A stretch of DNA of 42,058 bases. It comes from Mesorhizobium tamadayense. Its GTDB lineage: Bacteria; Pseudomonadota; Alphaproteobacteria; Rhizobiales; Rhizobiaceae. The stretch covers positions 1 through 42,058 of the forward strand of contig NZ_RQXT01000059.1 in assembly GCF_003863365.1 (NCBI RefSeq), given 5' to 3'. Every line of letters begins with the position of its first letter. Position 1 is the first letter of the stretch. Shown in pieces: positions 25,565 to 33,643 of this stretch. Position numbers and translations under genes: made by a program. The notes below the pieces were generated by a model, which saw only the letters and a program-made list of their open reading frames with translations, did not search any database and was not told where the DNA came from.

Positions 25565-26336
25565 GCACCTGCAGACCACCATGGCGCGCTCGGTGCTCGC
25601 CATGGAACCAATGGTCAGTGTAAAAATGCTGACCGCCGGCAAGGCCGATCCATTGGCCCGCCTGCGCATCTACCAGAACAACACGCGCAGCTCCTTAACT
25701 GCGGTGCTGGTGGCGGTCTTTCCGGTCACGGTTCGGCTGGTAGATGAACGCTTCTTCCGCTATGTGGCGAGCGAGTTCATTCGACGCCATCCGCCGGTTG
25801 AATCGCGCCTTGCGCGCTATGGCGCCGGCTTTCCGCGCTTCCTCAAGACGATCGACACGCTGTCCGACATGCCGATCGTCGCCGAAACGGCTCGGCTCGA
25901 ATGGGCCATCGCGGAGGCACTCGATACTGCTTCGCTGCCACCCCGCAGCCTTTCGGACTATGACAAAACCGACCTGGGGCCTTCACCCGATATCCTGCTA
26001 CAGCCATCGCTCAGGCTGATCGTTTCACACTGGTCGATCCTGTCGGTGTGGACAGCGCACCAGCAGGGCACAGCTGTCGACCGGCATTGCACCTGGACGA
26101 GACGCCCCGAACGCGTGGCGTTGTGGCGGGCCGGGAACAGCGTTCGCCTGGTTCTTCTCGACCGCGCAGACTTCGCCTTCCGCCATTCTCTCAAGCACGG
26201 CCTCGGCCTCGAACATGCTGCAAGCCGCGCGCATGCGCTCGAACCTAACTTCGACCTCGTTTCCGCGCTCGTGCGCCTGTTCGCCGACGGGCTCGTCACA
26301 AACGTGCGCATCACCGTGCCTCCCCTCTCAAACTGA
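25551..26336 (+). CDS. bufC1: DUF2063 partner protein (BufC-like)
   Basis: 261 residues from the ATG at 25551 (GGAGGGGGGAT just upstream; overlapping the DUF692 gene). The N-terminal DUF2063 domain, residues about 1-100, shows the family pattern RLRIYQNNTRSSL and ALVAVFP-like LVAVFPVTVRLVDERFFRYVASEFIRRHPP. In characterised systems this protein binds the precursor and delivers it to the DUF692 enzyme. The C-terminal half is more variable. It ends 1 nt into the next ATG (TGATG), so it is translationally coupled to the DoxX gene. Confidence 0.9.
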   Translation: MLPLEHLQTTMARSVLAMEPMVSVKMLTAGKADPLARLRIYQNNTRSSLTAVLVAVFPVTVRLVDERFFRYVASEFIRRHPPVESRLARYGAGFPRFLKTIDTLSDMPIVAETARLEWAIAEALDTASLPPRSLSDYDKTDLGPSPDILLQPSLRLIVSHWSILSVWTAHQQGTAVDRHCTWTRRPERVALWRAGNSVRLVLLDRADFAFRHSLKHGLGLEHAASRAHALEPNFDLVSALVRLFADGLVTNVRITVPPLSN

Positions 26337-26347
26337 TGGAGACAGTC

Positions 26348-26827
26348 ATGACCGCAATTTCAGAGCGTTCCTCGACGAGCCAGGCCGGTCTATTCGGTTT
26401 CTATAGGCGTATGATCAAACTGCCCGAACTCATCCCATTCTCGCTGGTCCAACTCGGGGCACGTGTGGCGGTCGCGCATGTCTTCTGGCAGTCCGCGCAG
26501 ACGAAGCTGGCATCCTGGCCGGTGACCCTGCAGCTGTTCGCCAGCGAATATAATCTGCCGTTCATCGATCCGTCGATCGCGGCACCACTGGCGACGACCG
26601 CCGAAATCACCGGCTCGGTGTTGCTCTTCCTGGGGCTGTTCTCGCGCTTGGGCGCGCTGATGCTGCTCGGTGTCGTATCGGTTATCCAGATTTTCGTTTT
26701 CCCCGAGAACTGGGCCGAACACCTGCTGTGGGCGTCATTGCTTCTCCTCGTGCTGACACGCGGGGCCGGCGTGATTTCGCTTGATCGTATTGCTGACAGC
26801 CTCTTTGCAGCGAGACGCCAGAGCTAG
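26348..26827 (+). CDS. DoxX family membrane protein
   Basis: 159 residues with four predicted membrane helices (including GSVLLFLGLFSRLGALMLLGV and LLWASLLLLVLTRGAGV). DoxX family, the usual fourth gene of DUF2282/DUF692/DUF2063 operons. ATG at 26348 chosen because GGAG lies in front of it; an ATG at 26336, coupled to the previous stop, is the alternative. Its exact task is unknown; a membrane redox or quinone-linked role has been suggested for the family. The likely substrate or partner is the bufferin system it is encoded with. Confidence 0.88.
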   Translation: MTAISERSSTSQAGLFGFYRRMIKLPELIPFSLVQLGARVAVAHVFWQSAQTKLASWPVTLQLFASEYNLPFIDPSIAAPLATTAEITGSVLLFLGLFSRLGALMLLGVVSVIQIFVFPENWAEHLLWASLLLLVLTRGAGVISLDRIADSLFAARRQS

Positions 26828-27092
26828 CTCGCGACTAACCGCGGCTAGATCGCCATCATCGCCTCCGCAACCCGTGACCTGCAGTGCGGCCGCCGGTAAT
26901 ATCCGCTTCAGGTGGTGGCAAAGTTGACCTTAACGGCCGAGATGCGGTGCAAACCGGTCGTCCGGCGTTGAATGTCTGGACGTCGCTCTTGGGTCAGAAA
27001 TTCGTGTAGGGCATCTTGAAAATGTTGAAACAGCAGAATTGATTAGAGCCAATTGGGTGGCGATCTGACGTCATTCCTCTTTTTGAATCTCG

Positions 27093-27141
27093 GGTTCGCC
27101 GGACCATACGAGATGATACGAGACATATGGGTTGGCGAACC
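27093..27141. repeat. Inverted repeat GGTTCGCC / GGCGAACC
   Basis: Arms at 27093-27100 and 27134-27141 with a 33-nt spacer, immediately inside direct repeat copy B. Same arm sequence as the inverted repeat beside copy A at 10363-10391. Confidence 0.65.
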
Positions 27142-27179
27142 AGCCGCTAACATATTGATTTTGCGTAGAAAACGTTGAC

Positions 27180-27219
27180 CCTCCGGGCCTACCATTGTCG
27201 TTATTTATCAATGATTTAG
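27180..27219 (+). repeat. 40-bp direct repeat copy B, att-like
   Basis: CCTCCGGGCCTACCA followed by TTGTCGTTATTTATCAATG and ATTTAG. It matches copy A at 10308-10347 at 35 of 40 positions, same orientation, 16,872 bp apart. Differences from copy A are single substitutions, no indels. Confidence 0.6.
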
Positions 27220-27344
27220 CGGCTACGACGTCTGCCATCGTCGCCTCGGGGCGCCATCGGTCCGACACCGATGGCTGGGGAGCAGGCTGTTTAGACCTCG
27301 GATAGGTTTTGCCGATATTTATCGGAAAAAGGAGGCGGAAAGTC

Positions 27345-28200
27345 ATGACCGAGATCTGGCACTCACTCCTCGCCAATCTTGCCCTCGTCTCCATCCTGGT
27401 CGTCGCCTGGGACCTTGTGGCGGATTTCACGGGGCGTCTCCGGCAGCGGGTACAGTCGCTCCTTCTCGGCCTGGTCATGTGCGCGGGCTCGATCATTTCC
27501 ATGGCGACCGCTCTGTCCGTCTCCGGCTTCGTCGTCGATCTGCGCGCTGCTTTCGTCGGCGCCGCCGCGTTCTTCGGCGGGTGGCCGGCGTGTTCATCGC
27601 CACCGCCGGTTCCATTGCCTATCGGCTCTATCTTGGCGGGCAGGGTGCCAGCGTCGGCGTCGTGAGCATCCTGATCGCCGCCGTCGTCGGTCTGGCATGG
27701 CACCACATCGTCGCGGCCCGGTCACGCACCATGTTCGACATACTCGGCCTCGGCGTGTCGGTCGCGCTTGCCGGGCTGATCACCCTTCTGATCATGCCCC
27801 CGCAAGTCGTCGCCGGCTTTGTGCAGCAGAGCACGTTGCCGTCGCTGGTGTTCCGCTTCCTCAGCGCCTTCATCATCGGTGTGCTGCTCGACCGGCAGCA
27901 GCGGCGGCGCGAGCTCGCCATGTCCAACATGATCTATCGCGCCATGGTTCGCGAGCTGCCGGATTGCCTGAATATAAAGGATGCCGAGGGGCGCTTCATC
28001 GCCGCCAATCCAGCCACCGCCGAACTGGTGCGCGCCGCCTCGGTTGAGGACCTTATCGGCAAGACGGATTTCGATTTCTATCCCAAGGACGTGGCCGAGC
28101 GCTTCAGACAGGATGAAATGGGCGCGCTGGAGGCCGGGCATACATTGCGCATCGACCAGCCCGCGCTCCTCCCGGACGGCAGGCAGGGCTGGCAAGGAGC
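27345..28200 (+). pseudogene. Frameshifted and truncated 5TM-LYT/PAS membrane sensor
   Basis: Starts at an ATG with an excellent AAGGAGG. The first 79 codons (MTEIWHSLLANLALVSILVV, then membrane helices) read to AAFFGG near 27578, where one base is missing. Coding continues in another frame as VAGVFIATAGSIAYRLYLGGQG, a LytS-type 5TM receptor region, then a PAS domain (RELPDCLNIKDAEGRFIAAN to FRQDEMGALEAGHTLRIDQP). Near 28200 the PAS domain stops at LPDGRQGW and sequence switches to the TPR gene in a different frame. The output domain (kinase or cyclase) is deleted. Two lesions make it a pseudogene. Confidence 0.8.
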
Positions 28201-28204
28201 GGCC

Positions 28205-29466
28205 CCAGCGGCGGCCCGATCCCGTCGCCGGCCTGATGGAGCAGGGCAGGCGCCTGCGGGCGGCGGGGAAGCTGCCCGAGGCGGAGAAGGTCTATCGCCG
28301 GGCGCTAAGGCTGGCGCCGAAGAACACCGACGTCCTGGTCGCCCTTGGCCTTGTCGTCGGCTCCGGCCAGCGCTTCGACGAGGCCGGGCATTTCTTCGAC
28401 CGGTCGCTTGCCGTCAAGCCCGGCCTTCTCGACGCGCGGCTGGGCAAGGTTCGCCTGGCGATCTGGCAGGGCGATGCGCCGCGCGCCCGCGTCCTGGTCG
28501 ACGGCGTGCTGGTCTCGGCGCCCAACAATATCGAGGCGCTCGACCTCGATGCAAGAGTTGCCTTGCTCGAGGCCGACTACACGCGGGCCGGGCAGTCGTT
28601 CCGGCGCGTGCTTGCGCTCGATCCGCGCAATACCGAGGCGCTGGTCGGGCTCGGCGATGTGCGCCGTGCCGAGGGTAACGACGACGCCGCGCGGGAAGCC
28701 TACAGCCAAGCGCTCGCCATCGAGCCGGGCTCTGCCGATATCGCGCAAAGGCTGGCCGTGCCGCCGCCGCGCAGATGGCGGCTCGACCTCGGCAGCGAGG
28801 TGAGCGATCTCACCGACGGGCTCGGCGACTGGACCGACAGTTCGGCCGGCGTTGCCTATCGGCTCACGCCGCGCACGACGATTTCCGGTCGCACCCGTGT
28901 GGCCACCCGCTTTGGCCACACCGACGTCCAGATCGAGGGCCGCATCGACCAGGCCTTCTCGCCGGGTTTCTCCGCCTATGCGCTGGCCGCGGCGACGCCG
29001 GACGCCGATTTCCTGGCGCGCTATTCGATCGGCGCCGGCGCTTCCTGGCAGGTCGTGGCGCCGGCAAAGGCGTTCGGCTCGCTTTCGCTCAACATCGACG
29101 CCCGCTACGACGATTTCGCCAACACAAATGTCACCAGCATCGCGCCCTGGGTGCAGGCCTATATTCTCGACGGCCGCCTGGGGCTTTCCGCCCGCTGGGT
29201 GCATGCGCAGGACGATATCGGCACGCGCGCGGACGGCTAAGTGCTCCGCGCCGATCTCGCGGTGACGCCGCGCTTCAATGTCTTCGGCGGCTACGCTGAC
29301 GCCCCCGAAATCTCCGACGGCACGCTGGCGCCGACCCGCACCGTCTTCGGCGGCATCTCCTGGGACGTCAGCGACCCGCTGACGTTGCGCGCCAGCGTCG
29401 CGCATGAACAACGACCCGACATTCGACCGAGAGATATTCGGTCTCGGGCTGACCGCGCGGTTCTGA
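28205..29466 (+). pseudogene. YaiO-type TPR and outer-membrane beta-barrel protein, broken
   Basis: The TPR part (EAEKVYRRALRLAPKNTDVL, SFRRVLALDPRNTEALVGLG and others) is followed by a YaiO-like barrel (RWRLDLGSEVSDLTDG to WVHAQDDIGTRADG). Defects: the N-terminus and signal peptide are missing at the junction near 28200; a TAA at 29238-29240 replaces what should be a Tyr codon before VLRADLAVTPRFNVFGGYAD; and near 29405 the true C-terminus (NDPTFDREIFGLGLTARF) moves to another frame, ending at TGA 29464-29466. Such proteins normally export polysaccharide. Non-functional as it stands. Confidence 0.8.
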
Positions 29467-29468
29467 CC

Positions 29469-30377
29469 ATGTGGTACATCTGGGATCTCTCCATATTGCT
29501 CAGCACTCTTTCCCTGGTGATCATGCTGTTCCTGATCGCGCGGCGCGTGCTGCAGGAGCGCCGGAGCAAGGCCGAGGCCGACCAGCGGCGCCAGCTTCTG
29601 ACGGCGCTCATCGCCTTCACCGAAAGCCGCGACCGCGAGACGTTGAAGGCGGCGATCCTTGCGGTGCCGCCCGGCGTGGCGATCGATGCCGGCTTCGAGT
29701 TCATCTCGCTGCTACGCGGCGAGGAGCGTGACGACGTGCTTGTCGCCTTCGACGAATGCGGCCTGCCGGCCCTCGTATGCAGGCAGCTGGAACGGGGCGA
29801 TGTGGCCGAACGCATCCACGCGGCCGAGATGCTGGCGGCGTTGGGCTCGGAGGATGCGACGGCAAGGCTGCTTTCGGCGCTGGACCAGGACCGCTCGCGC
29901 GAAGTCAGGATCGCCGCCGCCATCGCGCTCTGCGATCTCGGCAGCCTGCCGCTGCTCGGCGTCGCCCTGGACAAGATCGGCGTGGCGGGGCAGCGCTCGC
30001 GGCGCCTGATCGAACTGTTCAAGCGCTTTCCGCGGTCGCGCTTCAACGAGCTTGCGATCCATGCGTCGCGTGCCGACGCGGTGCCCTTCATCAGGGCGGC
30101 CGCGATCGAAGCGCTCGCCCGCGCCGGCGGCTTCGGCTTTGCCGCCTTCTTCGCCGGACTGACCGGCGATGCCTCGCCCGAGGTTGCCGCCGCGGCGCTG
30201 CGCGCGCTGGGCCTGACGGGTTACGCCGGCGCGCCGGCCATCCTGGCGAGCGCGATGGAAAACGACGACTGGGACGTGCGCGCCGCCGCCGCCGAGTCCG
30301 CGGGACGCCTCGGCCTGCCAGAACTCGCCGCGCCGCTGTCCAGGCTGATGGACGACGAGGTCTGGACCGTGCGCTGA
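29469..30377 (+). CDS. Membrane-anchored HEAT-repeat protein, 3'-truncated
   Basis: 302 residues beginning 2 bp after the YaiO stop (MWYIWDLSILLSTLSLVIML, one N-terminal membrane helix), followed by a cytoplasmic series of HEAT repeats (AEMLAALGSEDATARLLSAL, IRAAAIEALARAGGFG, VRAAAAESAGRLGLPELAAP). These are scaffolds found next to glycosyltransferase genes in exopolysaccharide clusters. The frame stops at VWTVR in the middle of a repeat, where sequence from a glycosyltransferase C-terminus begins in another frame, so the protein has probably lost its end by deletion. Function likely lost. Confidence 0.78.
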   Translation: MWYIWDLSILLSTLSLVIMLFLIARRVLQERRSKAEADQRRQLLTALIAFTESRDRETLKAAILAVPPGVAIDAGFEFISLLRGEERDDVLVAFDECGLPALVCRQLERGDVAERIHAAEMLAALGSEDATARLLSALDQDRSREVRIAAAIALCDLGSLPLLGVALDKIGVAGQRSRRLIELFKRFPRSRFNELAIHASRADAVPFIRAAAIEALARAGGFGFAAFFAGLTGDASPEVAAAALRALGLTGYAGAPAILASAMENDDWDVRAAAAESAGRLGLPELAAPLSRLMDDEVWTVR

Positions 30378-30514
30378 CGGCGGTCGCCGTGATCGAGAAT
30401 TTCGGCTACCGCCAGCTCAACAATTTCTGGCGCGTGAAGGGCTGGTGGCAGTTCCTGCGCGCCGACCAGAGCTGGGGCGAGATGACCCGGACCGGCCTCG
30501 GCGCAAAGAAATGA
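30366..30514 (+). pseudogene. C-terminal remnant of a GT2 glycosyltransferase
   Basis: In the frame ending at TGA 30512-30514, about 45 codons read ALTAVAVIENFGYRQLNNFW, then RVKGWWQFLRADQSWGEMTRTGL. This is the characteristic tail of membrane GT2 enzymes of the PgaC/BcsA type. The rest of the enzyme, including the catalytic domain, is missing. The junction with the HEAT gene lies near 30365, implying one deletion that removed the HEAT end and most of the transferase. Confidence 0.7.
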
Positions 30515-30530
30515 GCCCCGGCTGGCCCGG

Positions 30531-30836
30531 CTATTTCAGCGTGCGCTCGATCTCCGCGATGAGTGCATCGAGCGCCGCGCGGACAGTCGCGCCATCCGCC
30601 TGCTCGACCAGCAGTGCCTCCAGCGCAGACGCCCGCGCGCTGATCTCCGCAAACCCGAACGTCCCCGCCGCCCCCGCCAGCGAGTGGGCGATCCGGATCA
30701 GCGTGTCGTCGAAGCCGGGCAGGGGGCCGTCTTGATGCGCGATGACCTTCAGTTCTGCCAGCTGATCGGCGCACCGGGCAAGGAAACGTAGCCGCAGGGA
30801 GGCGAAGGGATCGATTGGGATGGGGCGATGCTCCAT
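30531..30836 (-). CDS. Histidine phosphotransfer (HPt) domain protein
   Basis: 101-residue all-helical protein. The phospho-accepting motif is IAHSLAGAAGTFGF with His51, the typical HPt pattern, followed by a helix with LEALLVEQADGATV. HPt proteins shuttle phosphate between hybrid kinases and response regulators. No kinase or receiver gene is next to it; it may have belonged with the truncated 5TM-PAS sensor, but its opposite orientation and lone position make that uncertain. The ribosome binding site is weak. Confidence 0.82.
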   Translation of the reverse strand: MEHRPIPIDPFASLRLRFLARCADQLAELKVIAHQDGPLPGFDDTLIRIAHSLAGAAGTFGFAEISARASALEALLVEQADGATVRAALDALIAEIERTLK

Positions 30837-31086
30837 GGCCGATGTTTGAGGTATTCAAGCAGAAAGCGGCTTGGGTTGAAACGGGCTGCTTTCACGCATG
30901 ACCGCCAGCCTTGCAACGCCGGTTTGCGCTGGCCGGTCTTCCCGCTGATTAGCCGCGAAGCAAACACCCTCTGGTGCCGTCCTATTCCGCAGCCTGCGGT
31001 TGCCAAGCTAGCAGTCGATCCTTGAGGGATGTACCCGCTTATCCGGCACGGGGCCCGCGCCAGCATCCGTGGGGCGTTCTCCACTG

Positions 31087-31317
31087 CTATTGGCCGTTTC
31101 CCGTGATCTTTTGCCGGCGAGATCTGACCGCCTCCAGTAGTTCGCGTTCGCTGGTGTGAACATTTCGAAAAACGGCTACAACCATCACTGCTAAAATTTC
31201 GGCGGTCTGGTCCAAAGGATCGAGCTGTTCATCCGCGCAAACCTGATTGAACACGCGTTCGCATACAGCCAGATCGAGAGGACTAAGACAGGTGCGATTG
31301 AAACGCCGACGTAGCAT
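31087..31317 (-). CDS. Small hypothetical protein (rhizobial type)
   Basis: 76 residues, with AAGGG eight bases before the ATG. It begins MLRRRFNRTCLSPLDLAVC and contains ERVFNQVCADEQLDP and AEILAVMVVAVFRN. I recall similar short proteins of unknown role in rhizobial genomes (a family of about 70-80 residues with an RVFDQVCA-like core), but cannot name it. No signal peptide or membrane segment. It is separated from the AraC region by another small gene on the same strand. Confidence 0.65.
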   Translation of the reverse strand: MLRRRFNRTCLSPLDLAVCERVFNQVCADEQLDPLDQTAEILAVMVVAVFRNVHTSERELLEAVRSRRQKITGNGQ

Positions 31318-31333
31318 TTTAGCGACCCTTTCA

Positions 31334-31365
31334 GGCCCGCCGCCCGTGTGCTGCGGCGGGCCTTT
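31334..31365 (+). terminator. Terminator-like hairpin
   Basis: GGCCCGCCGC (31334-31343), 9-nt loop, GCGGCGGGCC (31353-31362), then TTTAT. A perfect 10-bp GC stem with a short T-run on the plus strand. No plus-strand gene is immediately upstream, so it may end readthrough or a small untranslated transcript. Confidence 0.55.
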
Positions 31366-31424
31366 ATCACTGAGGCTTGAGCGATAATATGGTCAATAGT
31401 ACTGTAGTAAGATTGCTCGGTATC

Positions 31425-31715
31425 TTATAAATTCGCCGTCAATAGTCCCAACATCTGCGCGCACTCGCGAGATCTGTATTGTCCGGCGATCATCAGCTGG
31501 TAATAGTCTCGCCGCTTATTGTCCGGTATGCGAAAACCGCGCCGAAAATCCGCTGCCTCTTTTGGAGTTCTGGTGCAGCCAAGTTTGCTGGCACTGACTT
31601 TCAGACTCGCTAGTGAGCATCCGAGCTTTGCTGCAATATCTTTCAATGGTTCGTTATTAGCGTACCCATCAAGAATTATCTTGCGGCGAGCTTCTCCTTT
31701 GAGCTTCTCCTTCAT
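31425..31715 (-). CDS. Small HTH-like DNA-binding protein
   Basis: 96 residues with AGGAGG seven bases before the ATG at 31715. Residues about 8-52 look like a helix-turn-helix: DGYANNEPLKDIAAKLGCSLASLKVSASKLG. The second half has a similar helical pattern (FRIPDNKRRDYYQLMIAGQY, RECAQMLGLL). It may be a small transposon- or phage-associated regulator. It is divergent from the AraC-type gene (130 bp apart), which it could control; that is inference. Confidence 0.7.
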   Translation of the reverse strand: MKEKLKGEARRKIILDGYANNEPLKDIAAKLGCSLASLKVSASKLGCTRTPKEAADFRRGFRIPDNKRRDYYQLMIAGQYRSRECAQMLGLLTANL

Positions 31716-31845
31716 TTCGTGTCCTCCTCGACAGCGCTTTCACGATGCCGGATTCTATACGCACCAGTTTGAAGAGTGTCGTTATCTTCGCATCCAGAAA
31801 CTTATCTCGGGATGCATTTCTTACTGTAACCCAGCGTGATCGACG

Positions 31846-33078
31846 ATGCAGTCGACAGGCTTGCCAGATACCCCGGATACACCACATGATTGCGAGGGCA
31901 TGGGCATACCGGAATCGGATATGGCACCACGTGCGGTGGACGCTAAGAGGCAAGACGAGGCGCATGCTAAGCAAGCGCCGGAGCGTGAGCGACGTCGTTG
32001 GCCGCGCGACGTTCAACCTGACAATGAGGCCGCTCCGCCACTCGCGCCGGTGCTAGAACCGTTGTCCTTTTCAACCATCAAACTAGCACCAGAGGATCAA
32101 TTCACAGCTTGGCAAGCGCATGTGGCACCGCTTGTTGACGTCAAGCTGCCGGATAACAAATCGCTGGACGACGGCTTTCCTGCCGATCACACGGCTTGGA
32201 ATCTTGGTGGCATGCTGATCGTTGAACAGCGCGCGCCCGCGCACAGTTATTTGCGTTCTGCAGCGAAGCTACGGTCCAGCTCGATCGATCACTGGTATAT
32301 CGTCTTACCACACACTGGTCGGTCATGGACCGAGGTTGATCGCCGCGTCGCGGAGGGCCAGCCGGGCAAATTGGAGATCAGATCGCTTGGCTACCCGTTT
32401 CGCGGAAGGGTAACGGAATCCGAAAGCCTCTTTCTCTATTTGCCGCGTGATTTGTTCGCCGATGCGGCGCTGACCCTCGACGCGAACAACAACTCAATTC
32501 TGTCCGGCAACTTTGCTAACCTTTTGATCGACTACATCAATAGCATCGTAACAAGACTGCGCAGTCTCACGGCTGAAGATCTGCCCCGCATCGTACACGC
32601 AACACGCAGCATGATCATTGCCTGCCTTGCGCCTCCGGCCGAACATGCCGCGGCGGCCGAACAACTGGCGAGTGTCGCGCTAATGGAGCGAGCGCGTCGA
32701 TACGTCCAAAACAATCTGGACGCGGCTCGTCTGACACCGGATTCAATGTGCCGGGCGCTCGGCGTTTCACGATCTCGCCTCTATCAGTTGTTCGAACCAA
32801 GCGGTGGTGTTCTCCATTACATTCAAAGTCGCCGGCTTTTGGCAGCCCATCTTGCGCTTAGCGATCCGGCGGACAGCCGACGCATTGTTGAAATTGCGGA
32901 AGCCTTCGGGTTCAGTTCAGCGGCAAACTTCAGCCGAGCGTTCAGCAAGGAATTCGGTTACAGCCCCCGCGAGGGCCGCAGGACGATGATATTGCCGCGC
33001 CCCGCCCGCTCTGTTTCCCCTGGCGAGCACGAGAGGGCCTCTTCCTTTGAAGGTTGGCTCAAAGCGCTTGGAAGCTGA
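31846..33078 (+). CDS. AraC family transcriptional regulator
   Basis: 410 residues. A long hydrophilic leader (about 1-70) of low complexity is followed by an AraC-binding-like cupin sensor domain (about 75-250, containing WYIVLPHTGRSWTEVDRRV). Two HTH motifs occupy the last 130 residues: SMCRALGVSRSRLYQLFEPS and VEIAEAFGFSSAANFSRAFS followed by FGYSPREGR. The start at 31846 is weakly supported and the true start may lie later. Proteins of this architecture are abundant in rhizobia; the effector is unknown. An inverted repeat lies 40 bp downstream (33120-33157). Confidence 0.88.
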   Translation: MQSTGLPDTPDTPHDCEGMGIPESDMAPRAVDAKRQDEAHAKQAPERERRRWPRDVQPDNEAAPPLAPVLEPLSFSTIKLAPEDQFTAWQAHVAPLVDVKLPDNKSLDDGFPADHTAWNLGGMLIVEQRAPAHSYLRSAAKLRSSSIDHWYIVLPHTGRSWTEVDRRVAEGQPGKLEIRSLGYPFRGRVTESESLFLYLPRDLFADAALTLDANNNSILSGNFANLLIDYINSIVTRLRSLTAEDLPRIVHATRSMIIACLAPPAEHAAAAEQLASVALMERARRYVQNNLDAARLTPDSMCRALGVSRSRLYQLFEPSGGVLHYIQSRRLLAAHLALSDPADSRRIVEIAEAFGFSSAANFSRAFSKEFGYSPREGRRTMILPRPARSVSPGEHERASSFEGWLKALGS

Positions 33079-33589
33079 GTGGGCGTCGGCCTCGATCGAG
33101 ATCGGCGACGTCTCATTAGATTGCCGTCCGGAGTTCTGCCGGGTGCCGGGCGGCAATCCCGCTACTGAGCAAGGCGACTGCGTGGGCTGACGCCGCCCCA
33201 AATAGCACAATCCCTGGGAGAGAGATGCCGCGCCGATATCGAGATATGTACGCCCGGATAAGTATTTGGATGCGCAGCTAACGACAATGCGACCCTATTC
33301 GTAGATGTTCGCGATGACTTAGCGGGGGCTCGGCACAGGCGGCAGGTTTCCAAGTTGGGGGGAATATCGCACCGCCTGTGCCGATCGCGCCACTAAGGTG
33401 GTGGCGTAATTGAGTTAGCGTGCCAAGGCCGGGGGCGGCCGCCTGGTGTTCATTCCGTCGCAGAATGGCTTAGTGGGGGCTCGATGGCCTAGTGGGGGCT
33501 CGGCACAGGCGGGGCAGGTATCCAAATTGGGGATATCGGACCGCCTGTGCCGCTCGCGTCACCGCTATCCGTCAAAGATGGTGGCGTAG
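33079..33589. other. Intergenic region with duplicated hairpin segment
   Basis: About 510 bp. It includes a stem-loop at 33120-33157 (ATTGCCGTCCGG / CCGGGCGGCAAT, one G-T pair), then a tandem duplication described separately. No gene is supported; the first copy contains a decayed version of the ligase start. Confidence 0.6.
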
Positions 33590-33643
33590 TTGGGTAAGCG
33601 TGCCAAGGTCGACGGCGACCGGCTGGAGTTCATTCCGCCGCAG
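33319..33643. repeat. Imperfect 170-180 bp tandem duplication with conserved hairpin
   Basis: Copy 1 runs about 33319-33463 and copy 2 about 33489-33643. Both contain TAGYGGGGGCTCG, then CGGCACAGGCGG, a roughly 30-nt loop and the exact reverse complement CCGCCTGTGCCG (arms 33331-33342/33372-33383 and 33501-33512/33541-33552). Both end with GTGGCGTA, GCGTGCCAAGG, and TTCATTCCG. Copy 1 ends with TTCATTCCGTCGCAGAATGG, a decayed form of the ligase start in copy 2. A third TAGTGGGGGCTCG lies between them. Confidence 0.7.

Larger units (their letters stand above)
26828..27344. other. Intergenic region carrying repeat site B
   Basis: About 500 bp without a supported gene; a 211-codon minus-strand frame is a shadow with unlikely composition. 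It holds an inverted repeat at 27093-27141 and the direct repeat copy B (27180-27219). The last 20 bp contain a strong AAGGAGG before the ATG at 27345. Confidence 0.6.

Noticed and set aside
27071..27706. Minus-strand frame of 211 codons opposite the sensor pseudogene
   Set aside because: Arg/Thr-rich shadow that also includes repeat B; no family match.
28305..29411. Minus-strand frame of 368 codons opposite the YaiO pseudogene
   Set aside because: Shadow of a GC-rich coding strand; the plus strand shows true TPR and barrel patterns.
33319..33643. CRISPR-like array
   Set aside because: Only two long imperfect copies with no regular spacers; it is a tandem duplication with hairpins.
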